Source of the DNA: a virus
Length of the DNA: 38,842 bases
Strand: one strand, 5' to 3'
IMG/VR virus record: IMGVR_UViG_3300043449_001103
Coordinates: 1 to 38,842 of that record
The notes under the pieces were generated by a model. That model searched no databases, was not told the origin of the DNA, and saw only the letters and a list, made by a program, of their open reading frames with translations. The translations under genes and the position numbers were made by a program. Shown here one piece after another: positions 5,942 to 12,784 of this stretch; position 1 is the stretch's first letter; the number at the start of each line of letters is the position of its first letter.

Positions 5942-6301
5942 ATGGCATACACAACAGCGGACCAGATGTTCGAGGCTCTCGCTGCTCAAGTGAGCGACGA
6001 GGACTTTGTGATGAGGGCGGTAAAGACTGCGTTTCCTGAGTGGAAGCGCGACACACGCACCGCCCATCTGGCAGCAGAACGCGCGGAACGGATGCGCCGG
6101 ATTACCGAAGCCCGATGGCAGCTTCTCCTTGAGGAACAGCGCGAGAAGGCGATTGATCCCGACACGCTGAACAGCAGCCATCAATATGCGAAGATGCTGG
6201 AGGAGGGCAGTAAGCGATTGCTCCAGGCGCTTCACCTCTATCACCCGCGCATCATGGATTGCCTTGCAGCCCAGAAGGTGCCTGTGGTGGTCTATCCATG
6301 A
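5942..6301 (+). CDS. hypothetical helical protein, 119 aa
   Basis: Starts at an ATG behind GGGGGG, giving a charged, mostly helical product (HLAAERAERMRRITEARWQL; LLLEEQREKAIDPDTL). A TTG at 5909 would add 11 residues. No family is recognised. Its position after the Cro-like gene and before the resolvase suggests an early regulatory or replication-related role, but nothing in it proves that. Confidence 0.75.
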   Translation: MAYTTADQMFEALAAQVSDEDFVMRAVKTAFPEWKRDTRTAHLAAERAERMRRITEARWQLLLEEQREKAIDPDTLNSSHQYAKMLEEGSKRLLQALHLYHPRIMDCLAAQKVPVVVYP

Positions 6302-6489
6302 TCGGGGAGCCTAACGCGCATGAACTGGATGCGCTGCGCTTCATCTCCAAGATGGAATCCGACCTCGCCAAGCTGCGCGCCGAGCCTGAGTTGCTGACGG
6401 TCGAGCGGTGCCGGTTGAACGCTATCCGCTGGGAGAACCATGCGGAATGGCTGGTGGAGGCTGAGAAGCCCGCGAGGTGGGAGGCATGA
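6298..6489 (+). CDS. hypothetical protein, 63 aa
   Basis: The ATG overlaps the previous stop as ATGA. The product is helical and acidic (HELDALRFISKMESDLAKLR), possibly coiled-coil. It overlaps the RusA start in the same way. No function is inferred. Confidence 0.65.
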   Translation: MIGEPNAHELDALRFISKMESDLAKLRAEPELLTVERCRLNAIRWENHAEWLVEAEKPARWEA

Positions 6490-6818
6490 AGATCATCCTG
6501 CCATTTCCGTCATCGCGCCTTTCTGGGCACAATACGGGGCACTACCACGCCAAGGCGGGCGTTGTTGCCCAGCACCGCGAATGGGCGCGTAATGAGGCTT
6601 TGAAGGCCAATCTGACCGCCCCGGCAAAAGGTGACATTACCGTAAGCGTTCGGTTTATTCCGCCCGACAACCGTGGTGACCGAATCAACTTCCCCAATCG
6701 GATGAAGCCGTACTTCGATGGCATCGCTGACGCCTTGAAGGTCAATGATAAGCGGTTCATTCCGTTCTATATGTTTGCCGAACCTGCCAAGCCGGGTTGC
6801 GTAGAGGTGTGGCTGTGA
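6486..6818 (+). CDS. rusA: RusA-family Holliday junction resolvase
   Basis: 110 residues. The RusA core is clear: the N-terminal strand KIILPFP, then PPDNRGDRINFPNRMKPYFD with the metal-binding Asp residues and the conserved Lys, followed by GIADALKVND. RusA enzymes are dimeric endonucleases that cut four-way junctions. Here it would resolve recombination intermediates made by the ERF/NinB/SSB set encoded leftward, before packaging. Start by ATGA overlap. Confidence 0.92.
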   Translation: MKIILPFPSSRLSGHNTGHYHAKAGVVAQHREWARNEALKANLTAPAKGDITVSVRFIPPDNRGDRINFPNRMKPYFDGIADALKVNDKRFIPFYMFAEPAKPGCVEVWL

Positions 6819-7189
6819 AGGGCCGCAAACCAAGCCCAGCCATTGCGGCGCGCAACAAGGCGATTGCGGAAGCCTATGCAGCCGGGGAATTGGCTCGCGT
6901 TCTTGGCGAGCAGTACGGCCTTAGCCCTGACACGATCAGGACAATTGCCCAGCGCATGGGCGTTCCCGGTGATCCATTGCGCGGCTATCGCCAGCAGCTT
7001 CGCACCTACGAGCGCAATCCGGAACTGGCCGAGCGCCACCGTAGGAACGCACAGGAAGCCCTAGTCCATTTCCGCCCGCAACCTCGCGTGTGGCCCACCT
7101 GCCCACCTGAGAAGCGCCAGGATTATGAGACGCTGAAGGCATATTACGGCGCGCGTGAAGCCCGCCGGATGCTGGAAGGTGCGGCATGA
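6815..7189 (+). CDS. putative HTH protein, 124 aa
   Basis: GTG start with AGAGG seven bases upstream, overlapping the RusA stop as GTGA. Residues about 10-50 look like an HTH (AYAAGELARVLGEQYGLS, then DTIRTIAQRMGVPG). The C-terminal half is basic and rich in Arg and Tyr. It may be a DNA-binding regulator of the early operon (NinH-like position), but the family is not certain. Confidence 0.7.
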   Translation: MKGRKPSPAIAARNKAIAEAYAAGELARVLGEQYGLSPDTIRTIAQRMGVPGDPLRGYRQQLRTYERNPELAERHRRNAQEALVHFRPQPRVWPTCPPEKRQDYETLKAYYGAREARRMLEGAA

Positions 7190-7863
7190 GCATCAGACTG
7201 ATGTCCGCCGCGTGGGAACTGGAAATTCCCTCAACGGAAAAGATGGTGCTGATGTGCCTCTGTGACCATGCGAGCGATACGGGCGCTTGCTGGCCGTCTG
7301 TGGCCACTATTGCGCGCAAGACAAGCAAGAGCGAGCGGACGGTACAAGCTGCGCTGCGATGGCTGGAGCGTGAGGAATATTTTACTCGGGATTGCCGGAA
7401 CGGAACTAGCGCGATTTACCGGCTAGACCCCCGCAAAATCTGCACCCCCGCAAATTTTGCACCCCCGCAAATTTTGCATGAACCCCCGCAAATTTCGCAC
7501 CCCACCCCCGCAAAATCTGCACCCAAACCATCATTGAACCATCAAGAACCGTCAAGGGATATGTCGGCTGACGCCGACCGCCTGTCCGTTCCTGAGGTTG
7601 TGGAAGGTTGGAATGAGCGGCTTGGCCCTGTTGGCCTGCCTCGGGTTGTGAAGCTGACGGACTCGCGCAAGCGGCAAACCCAGCGAATGGCGAAGGCATA
7701 TCCCGTCGATGACTGGATCGCCGTGTTCGCCAAGGTTGAACAATCCCCGTTCCTGCGGGGAGACAATGACCGGGGCTGGAAAGCCGACTTCGACTTCGTG
7801 CTGAACGAAAAAAACTTCGTGAAAATCTTGGAGGGCAAATATGACCGGCAACAGGCTCGTTAA
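7186..7863 (+). CDS. O-like replication initiator, winged HTH
   Basis: 225 residues. The N-terminal 85 form a helix-turn-helix replication-protein domain (STEKMVLMCLCDHASDTGAC, WPSVATIARKTSKSERTV, then ALRWLEREEYF), as in lambda O-type initiators. Residues about 80-112 are an odd Pro-rich stretch that exists because five DNA iterons lie in this part of the gene. The C-terminal domain (about 130-215, with VEGWNERLGPVGLPRV and GWKADFDFVLNEKNFVKILE) matches a DUF-type tail common in phage replication proteins and could contact the host replisome. It lies after RusA and before the accessory cassette. Confidence 0.85.
   Translation: MSIRLMSAAWELEIPSTEKMVLMCLCDHASDTGACWPSVATIARKTSKSERTVQAALRWLEREEYFTRDCRNGTSAIYRLDPRKICTPANFAPPQILHEPPQISHPTPAKSAPKPSLNHQEPSRDMSADADRLSVPEVVEGWNERLGPVGLPRVVKLTDSRKRQTQRMAKAYPVDDWIAVFAKVEQSPFLRGDNDRGWKADFDFVLNEKNFVKILEGKYDRQQAR
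7427..7522. other. probable replication origin: five iterons within the initiator gene
   Basis: Five 19-bp direct repeats of consensus ACCCCCGCAAATTTTGCAC begin at 7427, 7444, 7461, 7482 and 7504 (spacings 17, 17, 21 and 22). Each holds a near-palindromic core GCAAAWTYTGC. The spacings place the repeats in three different reading frames, so selection acts on the DNA rather than the peptide. An AT-richer stretch (7523-7560) follows and could be the unwinding element. This is the lambda ori-in-O arrangement. Confidence 0.8.
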
Positions 7864-8095
7864 GGCCGCCCCAGTCACCATGAGCGGCCCGCCTTACGGC
7901 ACGCAGGCATGGTGCGACTGGCGCAACACCATGATGGTTCGAACTGACATCGAATGGGTGTTGGATGGTAACGGCGGGGCCTTCATCCGGGACAAACCGG
8001 AATGGAGCGCGAAGAACATGCGCGAGGTCGCGCAGCAGCACGAAAGCGAACGCCAAAAGTGGGCGCATCGGCTCCGCAATCCTATCAAAATCTAA
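7841..8095 (+). CDS. hypothetical protein, 84 aa
   Basis: ATG with GGAGG six bases upstream, overlapping the end of the initiator gene by 23 bases. The product is soluble and charged, with QAWCDWRNTMMVRTDIEW in the middle and a basic C-terminus (ERQKWAHRLRNPIKI). It is in the position of a helicase loader after an O-like gene, but there is no ATPase motif and it is too short; the role is unknown. Confidence 0.7.
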   Translation: MTGNRLVKAAPVTMSGPPYGTQAWCDWRNTMMVRTDIEWVLDGNGGAFIRDKPEWSAKNMREVAQQHESERQKWAHRLRNPIKI

Positions 8096-8143
8096 TAGTT
8101 TCCGCTATCAAACCAATGTGAGATCGAAAGGGAAAAGACCTCC

Positions 8144-8851
8144 ATGTTACCAGATCAAACTTGCGAACAACGGGCTGGCGACGGCCTCTCGGATGCAATT
8201 GCTTCCGTGGTGGCAATCCTCACGGCCCGCTATGAAACGGCTCTTGTCGAGGGCCTGAACGAGGCGCGACAGGCGCTCCATGAAATTTCGCCGTTCCGCA
8301 ATGAGCCGGTCGATTTTGTGCGGTGGGTTCCTAATTCAGCCGTTTACGCGAACGACTATAACCCGAACAGCGTTGCACCGCCGGAAATGGAGTTGCTGCG
8401 CCTGTCCATTGACGCGGATGGCTACACACAGCCGATTGTTTCCATGCCGGACCCAGATGGCCGGTTCGAGGTTATTGATGGCTTTCACCGGCACCGCGTC
8501 GGAAAAGAGTTTCCCGACATTCAAGCCCGCGTGCAGGGTTATTTGCCGCTGGTGGAAATTCGGGAAACACAGGCGGACAAGTCGGACCGCATGGCATCCA
8601 CTATCCGCCACAATCGTGCACGAGGCAAACACCGCGTCGAGGCGATGAGTGAAATCGTGATCGAACTGAAAAAGCGGAATTGGTCGGACGAGAAAATTGC
8701 CAAGAACCTCGGCATGGAACCGGATGAAGTCCTGCGGCTGTGCCAGATCAGCGGTCTTGCTGAATTGTTCAGCGATAGCGACTTTTCCTCATCATGGGAC
8801 ATTGACGATTTTGATGAAGTGATCGCCATTGAACTTGATGGGGAAGCGTGA
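8144..8851 (+). CDS. ibrB: ParB-like (IbrB-type) protein
   Basis: 235 residues. A ParB/Srx-type domain spans about 55-165, with the hallmark GFHRHR near 113-118 and RHNRARGKH near 155-163. An HTH-like helical part follows (WSDEKIAKNLGMEPDEVLRL, about 178-200). This matches the IbrB branch of ParB-like proteins, which is normally encoded beside a PAPS-reductase-like IbrA, as here with one gene between. Possible functions are DNA binding, nuclease or nucleotide hydrolysis; a partition role is unlikely. A 48-base gap precedes it, so it may have its own promoter, though I see no strong one. Confidence 0.8.
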   Translation: MLPDQTCEQRAGDGLSDAIASVVAILTARYETALVEGLNEARQALHEISPFRNEPVDFVRWVPNSAVYANDYNPNSVAPPEMELLRLSIDADGYTQPIVSMPDPDGRFEVIDGFHRHRVGKEFPDIQARVQGYLPLVEIRETQADKSDRMASTIRHNRARGKHRVEAMSEIVIELKKRNWSDEKIAKNLGMEPDEVLRLCQISGLAELFSDSDFSSSWDIDDFDEVIAIELDGEA

Positions 8852-9276
8852 TGGTCGAGCGCATCTATCACACCTGGGACAAGTGGGAGTGCTATCCCGC
8901 AGGCTTCTACGACCCTAAGCCGCCCAAAGGCATGACAATCGAAGAGTGCAAAAGCGCTTATTGCGAGTTCCTGCTGGATTACACGCGGTTCGGCAACGCG
9001 GCCCTGCGGCTCATCAAGGAATGGCCTAATAGCTGCGAGCATTACCTAACCAATGAGCGGATGAACCGCATTGCTTGGATAGGCCAAGCGGCGATGTGCC
9101 TGGAAACAGGCGTCTCGAAGTTCTTTTGTGGCGGATATTTCCAGATGTCGCAAGAACATCGGGACTATGCTGACTTCGTGGCTTTGTGCGCGCTGAATAT
9201 GTGGCTCGCAATCAACGGACACGCTCGCCTCTCGCCGGATGAGGCCAAGAGCAAGACACAGGCGGACCTTTACTGA
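8851..9276 (+). CDS. unknown protein inside the ParB/PAPS-reductase cassette
   Basis: 141 residues; the ATG overlaps the ParB-like stop as TGATG with GGGGAAG upstream, and its own stop overlaps the next start as TGATG. It is Trp-, Tyr- and Cys-rich: HTWDKWECYPAGFY at the start, LIKEWPNSCEHYLTNERMNR in the middle, then WIGQAAMCLETGVSKFFCGG and a hydrophobic helix FVALCALNMWLAING. No family is recognised. Strict coupling to both neighbours suggests it is a third component of the same system. The conserved-looking cysteines could bind metal or accept sulfur, but this is inference. Confidence 0.8.
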   Translation: MVERIYHTWDKWECYPAGFYDPKPPKGMTIEECKSAYCEFLLDYTRFGNAALRLIKEWPNSCEHYLTNERMNRIAWIGQAAMCLETGVSKFFCGGYFQMSQEHRDYADFVALCALNMWLAINGHARLSPDEAKSKTQADLY

Positions 9277-10493
9277 TGGCCAAGAAAATCTACCGCGAGC
9301 AAAACGTGCTCGACGCATCGCGCGAACGCATTTCCTATGCCTTCGACAATTTCGAGAAGCTCTATGTCAGCTTCTCAGGCGGCAAGGATAGCAGCGTGAT
9401 GCTTCACCTTGTCATGGATGAAGCAATCAAGCGTAACCGCACGGTTGGCGTCCTGATTATCGACCTGGAAGCGCAATACCGGGCGACCGATGAGCATTTG
9501 CGTGAAATGGTCGATTTGTACCGCGACCATATAGACCTGCATTGGGTCTGCCTGCCCATGTCGCTGCGCAACGCCGTAACCAACTATGAACCGCGTTGGA
9601 TGTGCTGGGATGAAACCAAGCGCGATATTTGGGTAAGAGAGCCGGTTGCCGATGGGATCACTGACCCGGCGTTTTATCCGTTCTTCGAGCCTGGAATGGA
9701 GTTCGAAGAGTTCGTCGTGCTGTTTGGGGAGTGGTACGGCGAAGGGAAGCCTTGCGGGGGCTTTGTCGGCATCCGCGCCGACGAAAGCCTAAACCGTTTT
9801 CGCACGATTGCCGTTTTCGATAAGCGCACTCACGGCGGGCACCGCTGGACAACGCAGGTGGTCGCGGAGACGTACAACCTCTACCCCATCTATGATTGGC
9901 GGACTGAGGACATCTGGCGCTATCACGCCAAGTTCCCTGACAAGCCGCACAATCACGTTTACGACCTGATGCAGCAAGCGGGTGTGCCGCTAAGCCAGCA
10001 ACGCCTTTGCCAACCCTATGGCGACGACCAGCGCCGGGGCTTGTGGCTATACCACATTCTAGAACCGCAGACCTGGTTCAAACTGATTGCCCGCGTGAAC
10101 GGGGCTAACTCTGGCGCGCTGTATGTCGAAGAAACTGGCAACATCATGGGTTATAACAAGATTAGCCGCCCCGAAGGGCATACATGGAAGTCGTTCTGTA
10201 ATCTGTTGCTTATGTCGCTGCCGAAGCCGACGCGGGATCATTACATCACGCGTTTTCGTGGATGGCTTAAAGGTTGGCGAGGGCGCGGTTACACTGAAAT
10301 TCCCGATGAAGCCCCGAAGATCTTGGAGGACCAGCAGTGGGCACCGTCTTACCGGCGCTTGTGTAAGGTTCTGCTGCGGAATGATTGGTGGTGCAAGGGA
10401 CTTGGCCTGACGCAACCCAAGTCTGAGGCATATGGCCGCTATCTCGACATGAAGAAGAAAAAGGCCGTGGAAGCCGCGGAGGCGGAGGCATGA
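9276..10493 (+). CDS. ibrA: PAPS-reductase-like PP-loop protein (IbrA/DUF3440 type)
   Basis: 405 residues. The PP-loop SFSGGKDSS at about 33-40 marks the adenosine-nucleotide alpha-hydrolase fold of PAPS reductases, DndC and thiolation enzymes. Further hallmarks are CGGFVGIRADESLNRF near 160-175, YDWRTEDIWRYHAKF, and a long C-terminal extension (WKSFCNLLLMSLPKP onwards) typical of DUF3440/IbrA. The enzyme would activate a substrate with ATP or handle PAPS; true sulfate assimilation is unlikely for a phage. In E. coli, IbrA with IbrB affects expression of immunoglobulin-binding proteins. DndC is a distant relative acting in DNA phosphorothioation. Both are known analogies, not proof. Confidence 0.85.
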   Translation: MAKKIYREQNVLDASRERISYAFDNFEKLYVSFSGGKDSSVMLHLVMDEAIKRNRTVGVLIIDLEAQYRATDEHLREMVDLYRDHIDLHWVCLPMSLRNAVTNYEPRWMCWDETKRDIWVREPVADGITDPAFYPFFEPGMEFEEFVVLFGEWYGEGKPCGGFVGIRADESLNRFRTIAVFDKRTHGGHRWTTQVVAETYNLYPIYDWRTEDIWRYHAKFPDKPHNHVYDLMQQAGVPLSQQRLCQPYGDDQRRGLWLYHILEPQTWFKLIARVNGANSGALYVEETGNIMGYNKISRPEGHTWKSFCNLLLMSLPKPTRDHYITRFRGWLKGWRGRGYTEIPDEAPKILEDQQWAPSYRRLCKVLLRNDWWCKGLGLTQPKSEAYGRYLDMKKKKAVEAAEAEA

Positions 10494-10813
10494 GGCGCGT
10501 TATTATCGAAAGCCCGTACGCGGGCGATGTGGCTGGCAATCTCGTTTACGCGCGCAAGTGTATGGCGGACAGTCTTGCGCGTGGTGAATGGCCGATTGCC
10601 AGTCATCTGCTCTACACGCAGAGCGGCATCCTTGATGACAATATACCTGAGGAAAGGGCGCGGGGAATCGCGGCGGGACAGGCTTGGGGGGAGATTGCTG
10701 ACGCGATAATCTTCTACATTGATTTAGGGTGGTCGCCAGGGATGGAGGCTGCACTGCAATTCTATGTAGAGAGCGGTAAGCCAATCGAAGAACGGCGGAT
10801 CAGGGCAGCTTGA
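10490..10813 (+). CDS. nucleoside 2-deoxyribosyltransferase-like (DUF7768-type) protein
   Basis: 107 residues with RRVIIESPYAGDVAGNLVYA, then RGEWPIASHLLYTQSGIL and AWGEIADAIIFYIDLGWSPG followed by MEAAL. This matches a small phage family related in fold to nucleoside deoxyribosyltransferases and SLOG proteins, with a helical G-M-E-A-A signature near the end. Possible roles are base exchange on nucleotides or nucleotide-derivative binding. It overlaps the PP-loop gene as ATGA, so it may belong to the same functional cassette. Confidence 0.7.
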   Translation: MRRVIIESPYAGDVAGNLVYARKCMADSLARGEWPIASHLLYTQSGILDDNIPEERARGIAAGQAWGEIADAIIFYIDLGWSPGMEAALQFYVESGKPIEERRIRAA

Positions 10814-10998
10814 ATGTCGCTCCCGGTTTCACCCCCATATCCGGCAAGCGCAGTCCCCCAAGGGACGGCAAACGCTATTTCATCCAGCTTCGCATGGGCT
10901 TTGTCGATGAGCGGGTATCCTACACGGCAGAGCAACTCCGCTGGATATGGGACGGAGGGCCGGGTGATGTTGTCGCGGTCAAACTGGACGAGGGGTGA
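10810..10998 (+). CDS. hypothetical protein, 62 aa
   Basis: TTG start overlapping the previous stop as TTGA. The frame has a natural-looking protein (GKRYFIQLRMGFVDERVSYT, then AEQLRWIWDGGPGDVVAVKL), whereas the overlapping frame from 10814 is Ser/Pro-rich and reads like a shadow. Short beta-rich domain; no family is recognised. Confidence 0.6.
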   Translation: MNVAPGFTPISGKRSPPRDGKRYFIQLRMGFVDERVSYTAEQLRWIWDGGPGDVVAVKLDEG

Positions 10999-11001
10999 GT
11001 G

Positions 11002-11268
11002 ATGGAGTTCCATCGCAAATGGCAGTCCGAGGGTGTGGAGTGGTGCGAATACACGGCAACCCTTTGGGAGGGGCCTTTGCGGTCGGGAGACAAGGGCCGC
11101 TCTATAACTACACGATGCGCAGACCGCGTTGTCGTGCAGCGCCTCAAGAAGGACGATGGGAGCGTTCTGGTCAGGCGCTCAATGGCAAACACATCACCCA
11201 GCGTTTCATATTACGGGCAGTTATCCAAGCGCATGGGTTTGCATGATTGGAAGCGAGGGGGTGAGTGA
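11002..11268 (+). CDS. hypothetical protein, 88 aa
   Basis: ATG with AGGGG six bases upstream; a GTG at 10999 is an alternative. The product is basic and beta-rich (WCEYTATLWEGPLRSGDKGR, then DRVVVQRLKKDDGSVLVRRS). No known motif. The leader (GAGGGGTGAGTGATGG) is nearly repeated in front of the next gene. Confidence 0.65.
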   Translation: MEFHRKWQSEGVEWCEYTATLWEGPLRSGDKGRSITTRCADRVVVQRLKKDDGSVLVRRSMANTSPSVSYYGQLSKRMGLHDWKRGGE

Positions 11269-11816
11269 TGGCAAAGCGTGGACGGAAGCGGAAAGAGGGT
11301 GACAGGTACGCATCTGGCAAGCTGCGGCCCGTTCACGACAAGGGTGGCGAGTGGGTTCAGAAGCGGCGGGACAGGTTCGGAACGTACTACAGCACGGCCA
11401 TTGGTCGCGCTTATGTCTCTGGCCTACTCGGTGACATTGCAGAGGCTAAAGACCGCCTGGATGGGGCAAGCCGGTTTGTGAGGACATACCAGCGCCATTT
11501 GGGTGGTGAGGGCTACCGCTGCCCGCTTGATGATACACCGCGCGGATTGCGCATTGTCGATCTAGAAGTAACTGAGCAGCAGACCCACGACCACGATTGG
11601 CTGTTGAAGGTTATCGATGCAATGGATGTTGCTGGGTGCCGTCCTTGGCTGGATCAACTCATTCACCGCGCGCATACGGATATGGGTCCGCCTTGGCTCG
11701 AAAGGCTACTTGATGGGGGTAAGCACCCGGCTGACCAAATGATTCTAAAGGCGGCATTGCGGGCGCTAGACATTGTTGCGCCACCGCGTCGAGCCATGCG
11801 TATATTAGTCGCTTGA
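11268..11816 (+). CDS. hypothetical basic protein, 182 aa, last gene of the early right operon
   Basis: The start ATG overlaps the previous stop; a GTG at 11265 is an alternative. The first 45 residues are strongly basic (AKRGRKRKEGDRYASGKLRP), the rest mixed helical with HDHDWLLKVIDAMDVAGCRP. I do not recognise it. Its place, last in the early operon and just before a 418-base gap with a hairpin, is where lambdoid phages carry the Q antiterminator. That would fit the terminators inside the late operon, but there is no sequence evidence of Q homology. Confidence 0.7.
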   Translation: MAKRGRKRKEGDRYASGKLRPVHDKGGEWVQKRRDRFGTYYSTAIGRAYVSGLLGDIAEAKDRLDGASRFVRTYQRHLGGEGYRCPLDDTPRGLRIVDLEVTEQQTHDHDWLLKVIDAMDVAGCRPWLDQLIHRAHTDMGPPWLERLLDGGKHPADQMILKAALRALDIVAPPRRAMRILVA

Positions 11817-12234
11817 CACGAATTGACGCTTAGGGTATTTTTACCGAAATGGAATTATTGGAATTGCGCCCGCGCTCCATGTGAGTTGCGGGCGTTGCTG
11901 TTTCCACGCTGGGTGGTGCGCCATTCAGCCCCCTTATGGTTCAGGCTGTAAGGGCAATTCACAAGGTTCCTGCTCTGCGTTCGCGCATCAGGCCTGATGA
12001 TGGTTTGGACTGGGGGTTCCCGGTTGCCGTCATTGTTACAAGACCCCGGATGCCTCTCGATGCGAAAGCCCTGATCAGGCGAGTAGTGAAGCACACTTCC
12101 GGGGTCGCTCTTTCCGGCGCTGTTTTCCTCCCTTTCCAGCGCCCGCCGATCCCCACCGCTGAAGCAGAACCACGCCCGATATAGATGGGGCGATGCAGCG
12201 TGATGCGCGGATCGGCAAACTCTAGGGGTAGCCC
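11817..12234. other. palindrome-rich gap between early and late genes
   Basis: No convincing gene in 418 bases. Seen directly: a hairpin CGCCCGC/GCGGGCG at 11867-11894; a perfect 14-bp palindrome CATCAGGCCTGATG at 11986-11999; CCTGATCAGG at 12070-12079; and a 9-bp inverted repeat GACCCCGGA / TCCGGGGTC enclosing about 50 bases near 12043-12110. TTGACG at 11823 could be a -35 box but no good -10 follows. By position it could hold the late promoter and its regulator site, a packaging (pac/cos) site, or a structured RNA. An 82-codon frame at 11936-12184 without a ribosome site is probably noise. Confidence 0.5.
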
Positions 12235-12351
12235 ATGCGCCTGTTGCTCCTTGGCACCGGCATAAGCGGCTATCTCGCAATAAGCGGTACGCCTGTAGGT
12301 CTGGCGATATTCCTCTGCGGTGCCATTGCCGGAATGGCTTACAGGCGATGA
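12235..12351 (+). CDS. 38-aa membrane micro-protein
   Basis: ATG with AGGGG six bases upstream; the stop overlaps the next start as ATGA. Nearly the whole peptide is hydrophobic (RLLLLGTGISGYLAISGTPV, then GLAIFLCGAIAGMAY), enough for one or two membrane passes, ending in Arg-Arg. Function unknown. Confidence 0.6.
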   Translation: MRLLLLGTGISGYLAISGTPVGLAIFLCGAIAGMAYRR

Positions 12352-12545
12352 CCGCGCTTGAGGAACTGTTGAGCCTCACTGCCGAGCCATACGATCACAA
12401 GGCTACCGTCTTTGAATGGGCCACCGGAAAGCAGTGGACCATGCCAGCTACTGAATGGCTGATGGACGAGTGCTGCGACTTCACGATGGCCGGTAAGCTG
12501 GAAGACTGGCTGGCCTACTACAACAATTTCGAGGGGCTTGAGTGA
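12348..12545 (+). CDS. hypothetical protein, 65 aa
   Basis: Starts by ATGA overlap. Acidic and Trp-rich (TVFEWATGKQWTMPATEWLM, then EDWLAYYNNFEGLE). No family is recognised. It is the second gene of the short set in front of the terminase genes. Confidence 0.65.
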   Translation: MTALEELLSLTAEPYDHKATVFEWATGKQWTMPATEWLMDECCDFTMAGKLEDWLAYYNNFEGLE

Positions 12546-12784
12546 TGGCGTATGAACCCCGCCCCATGAATTGCCTTGCAACGGTTGGCATCATCGGCAA
12601 GGGGCCAGTCGCCATCGCTCTTGCTGCAAAGGTTCGCCGCGCTGGCATTAGCTGCCACACAGAATACACCGGCAAGCGTGATAGCCAATACCGCCGCGCA
12701 GATGAGAACGCAGTCAACGTCTACGACGCCAACAAGCCCGAAGATGTAGCTGCGCTTGAACGCTACATGGAAGCTATGACCTGA
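12545..12784 (+). CDS. hypothetical protein, 79 aa
   Basis: The ATG follows GAGGGG and overlaps the previous stop. The N-terminal half resembles a small alpha/beta fold (TVGIIGKGPVAIALAAKVRR) with a glycine-rich turn, followed by an acidic helical end (VYDANKPEDVAALERYMEAM). A nucleotide-binding fold is possible but not shown. Next to terminase. Confidence 0.6.
   Translation: MAYEPRPMNCLATVGIIGKGPVAIALAAKVRRAGISCHTEYTGKRDSQYRRADENAVNVYDANKPEDVAALERYMEAMT

Noticed and set aside
5566-6039. 157-codon rightward frame across the Cro-like gene and the next gene
   Set aside because: Overlaps two better-supported genes in other frames and has Arg/Ser-rich shadow composition.
7427-7522. CRISPR-like array
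   Set aside because: Units are 19 bp with no unique spacers of constant length and lie within an initiator gene; iterons explain them.
11994-12070. Hammerhead ribozyme (CTGATGA followed later by GAAA)
   Set aside because: The intervening sequence does not form a suitable stem II and the flanking arms do not pair as required.
11936-12184. 82-codon rightward frame in the early/late gap
   Set aside because: No ribosome site, mixed third-position GC, no recognisable domain and palindromes within; kept only as a remark.
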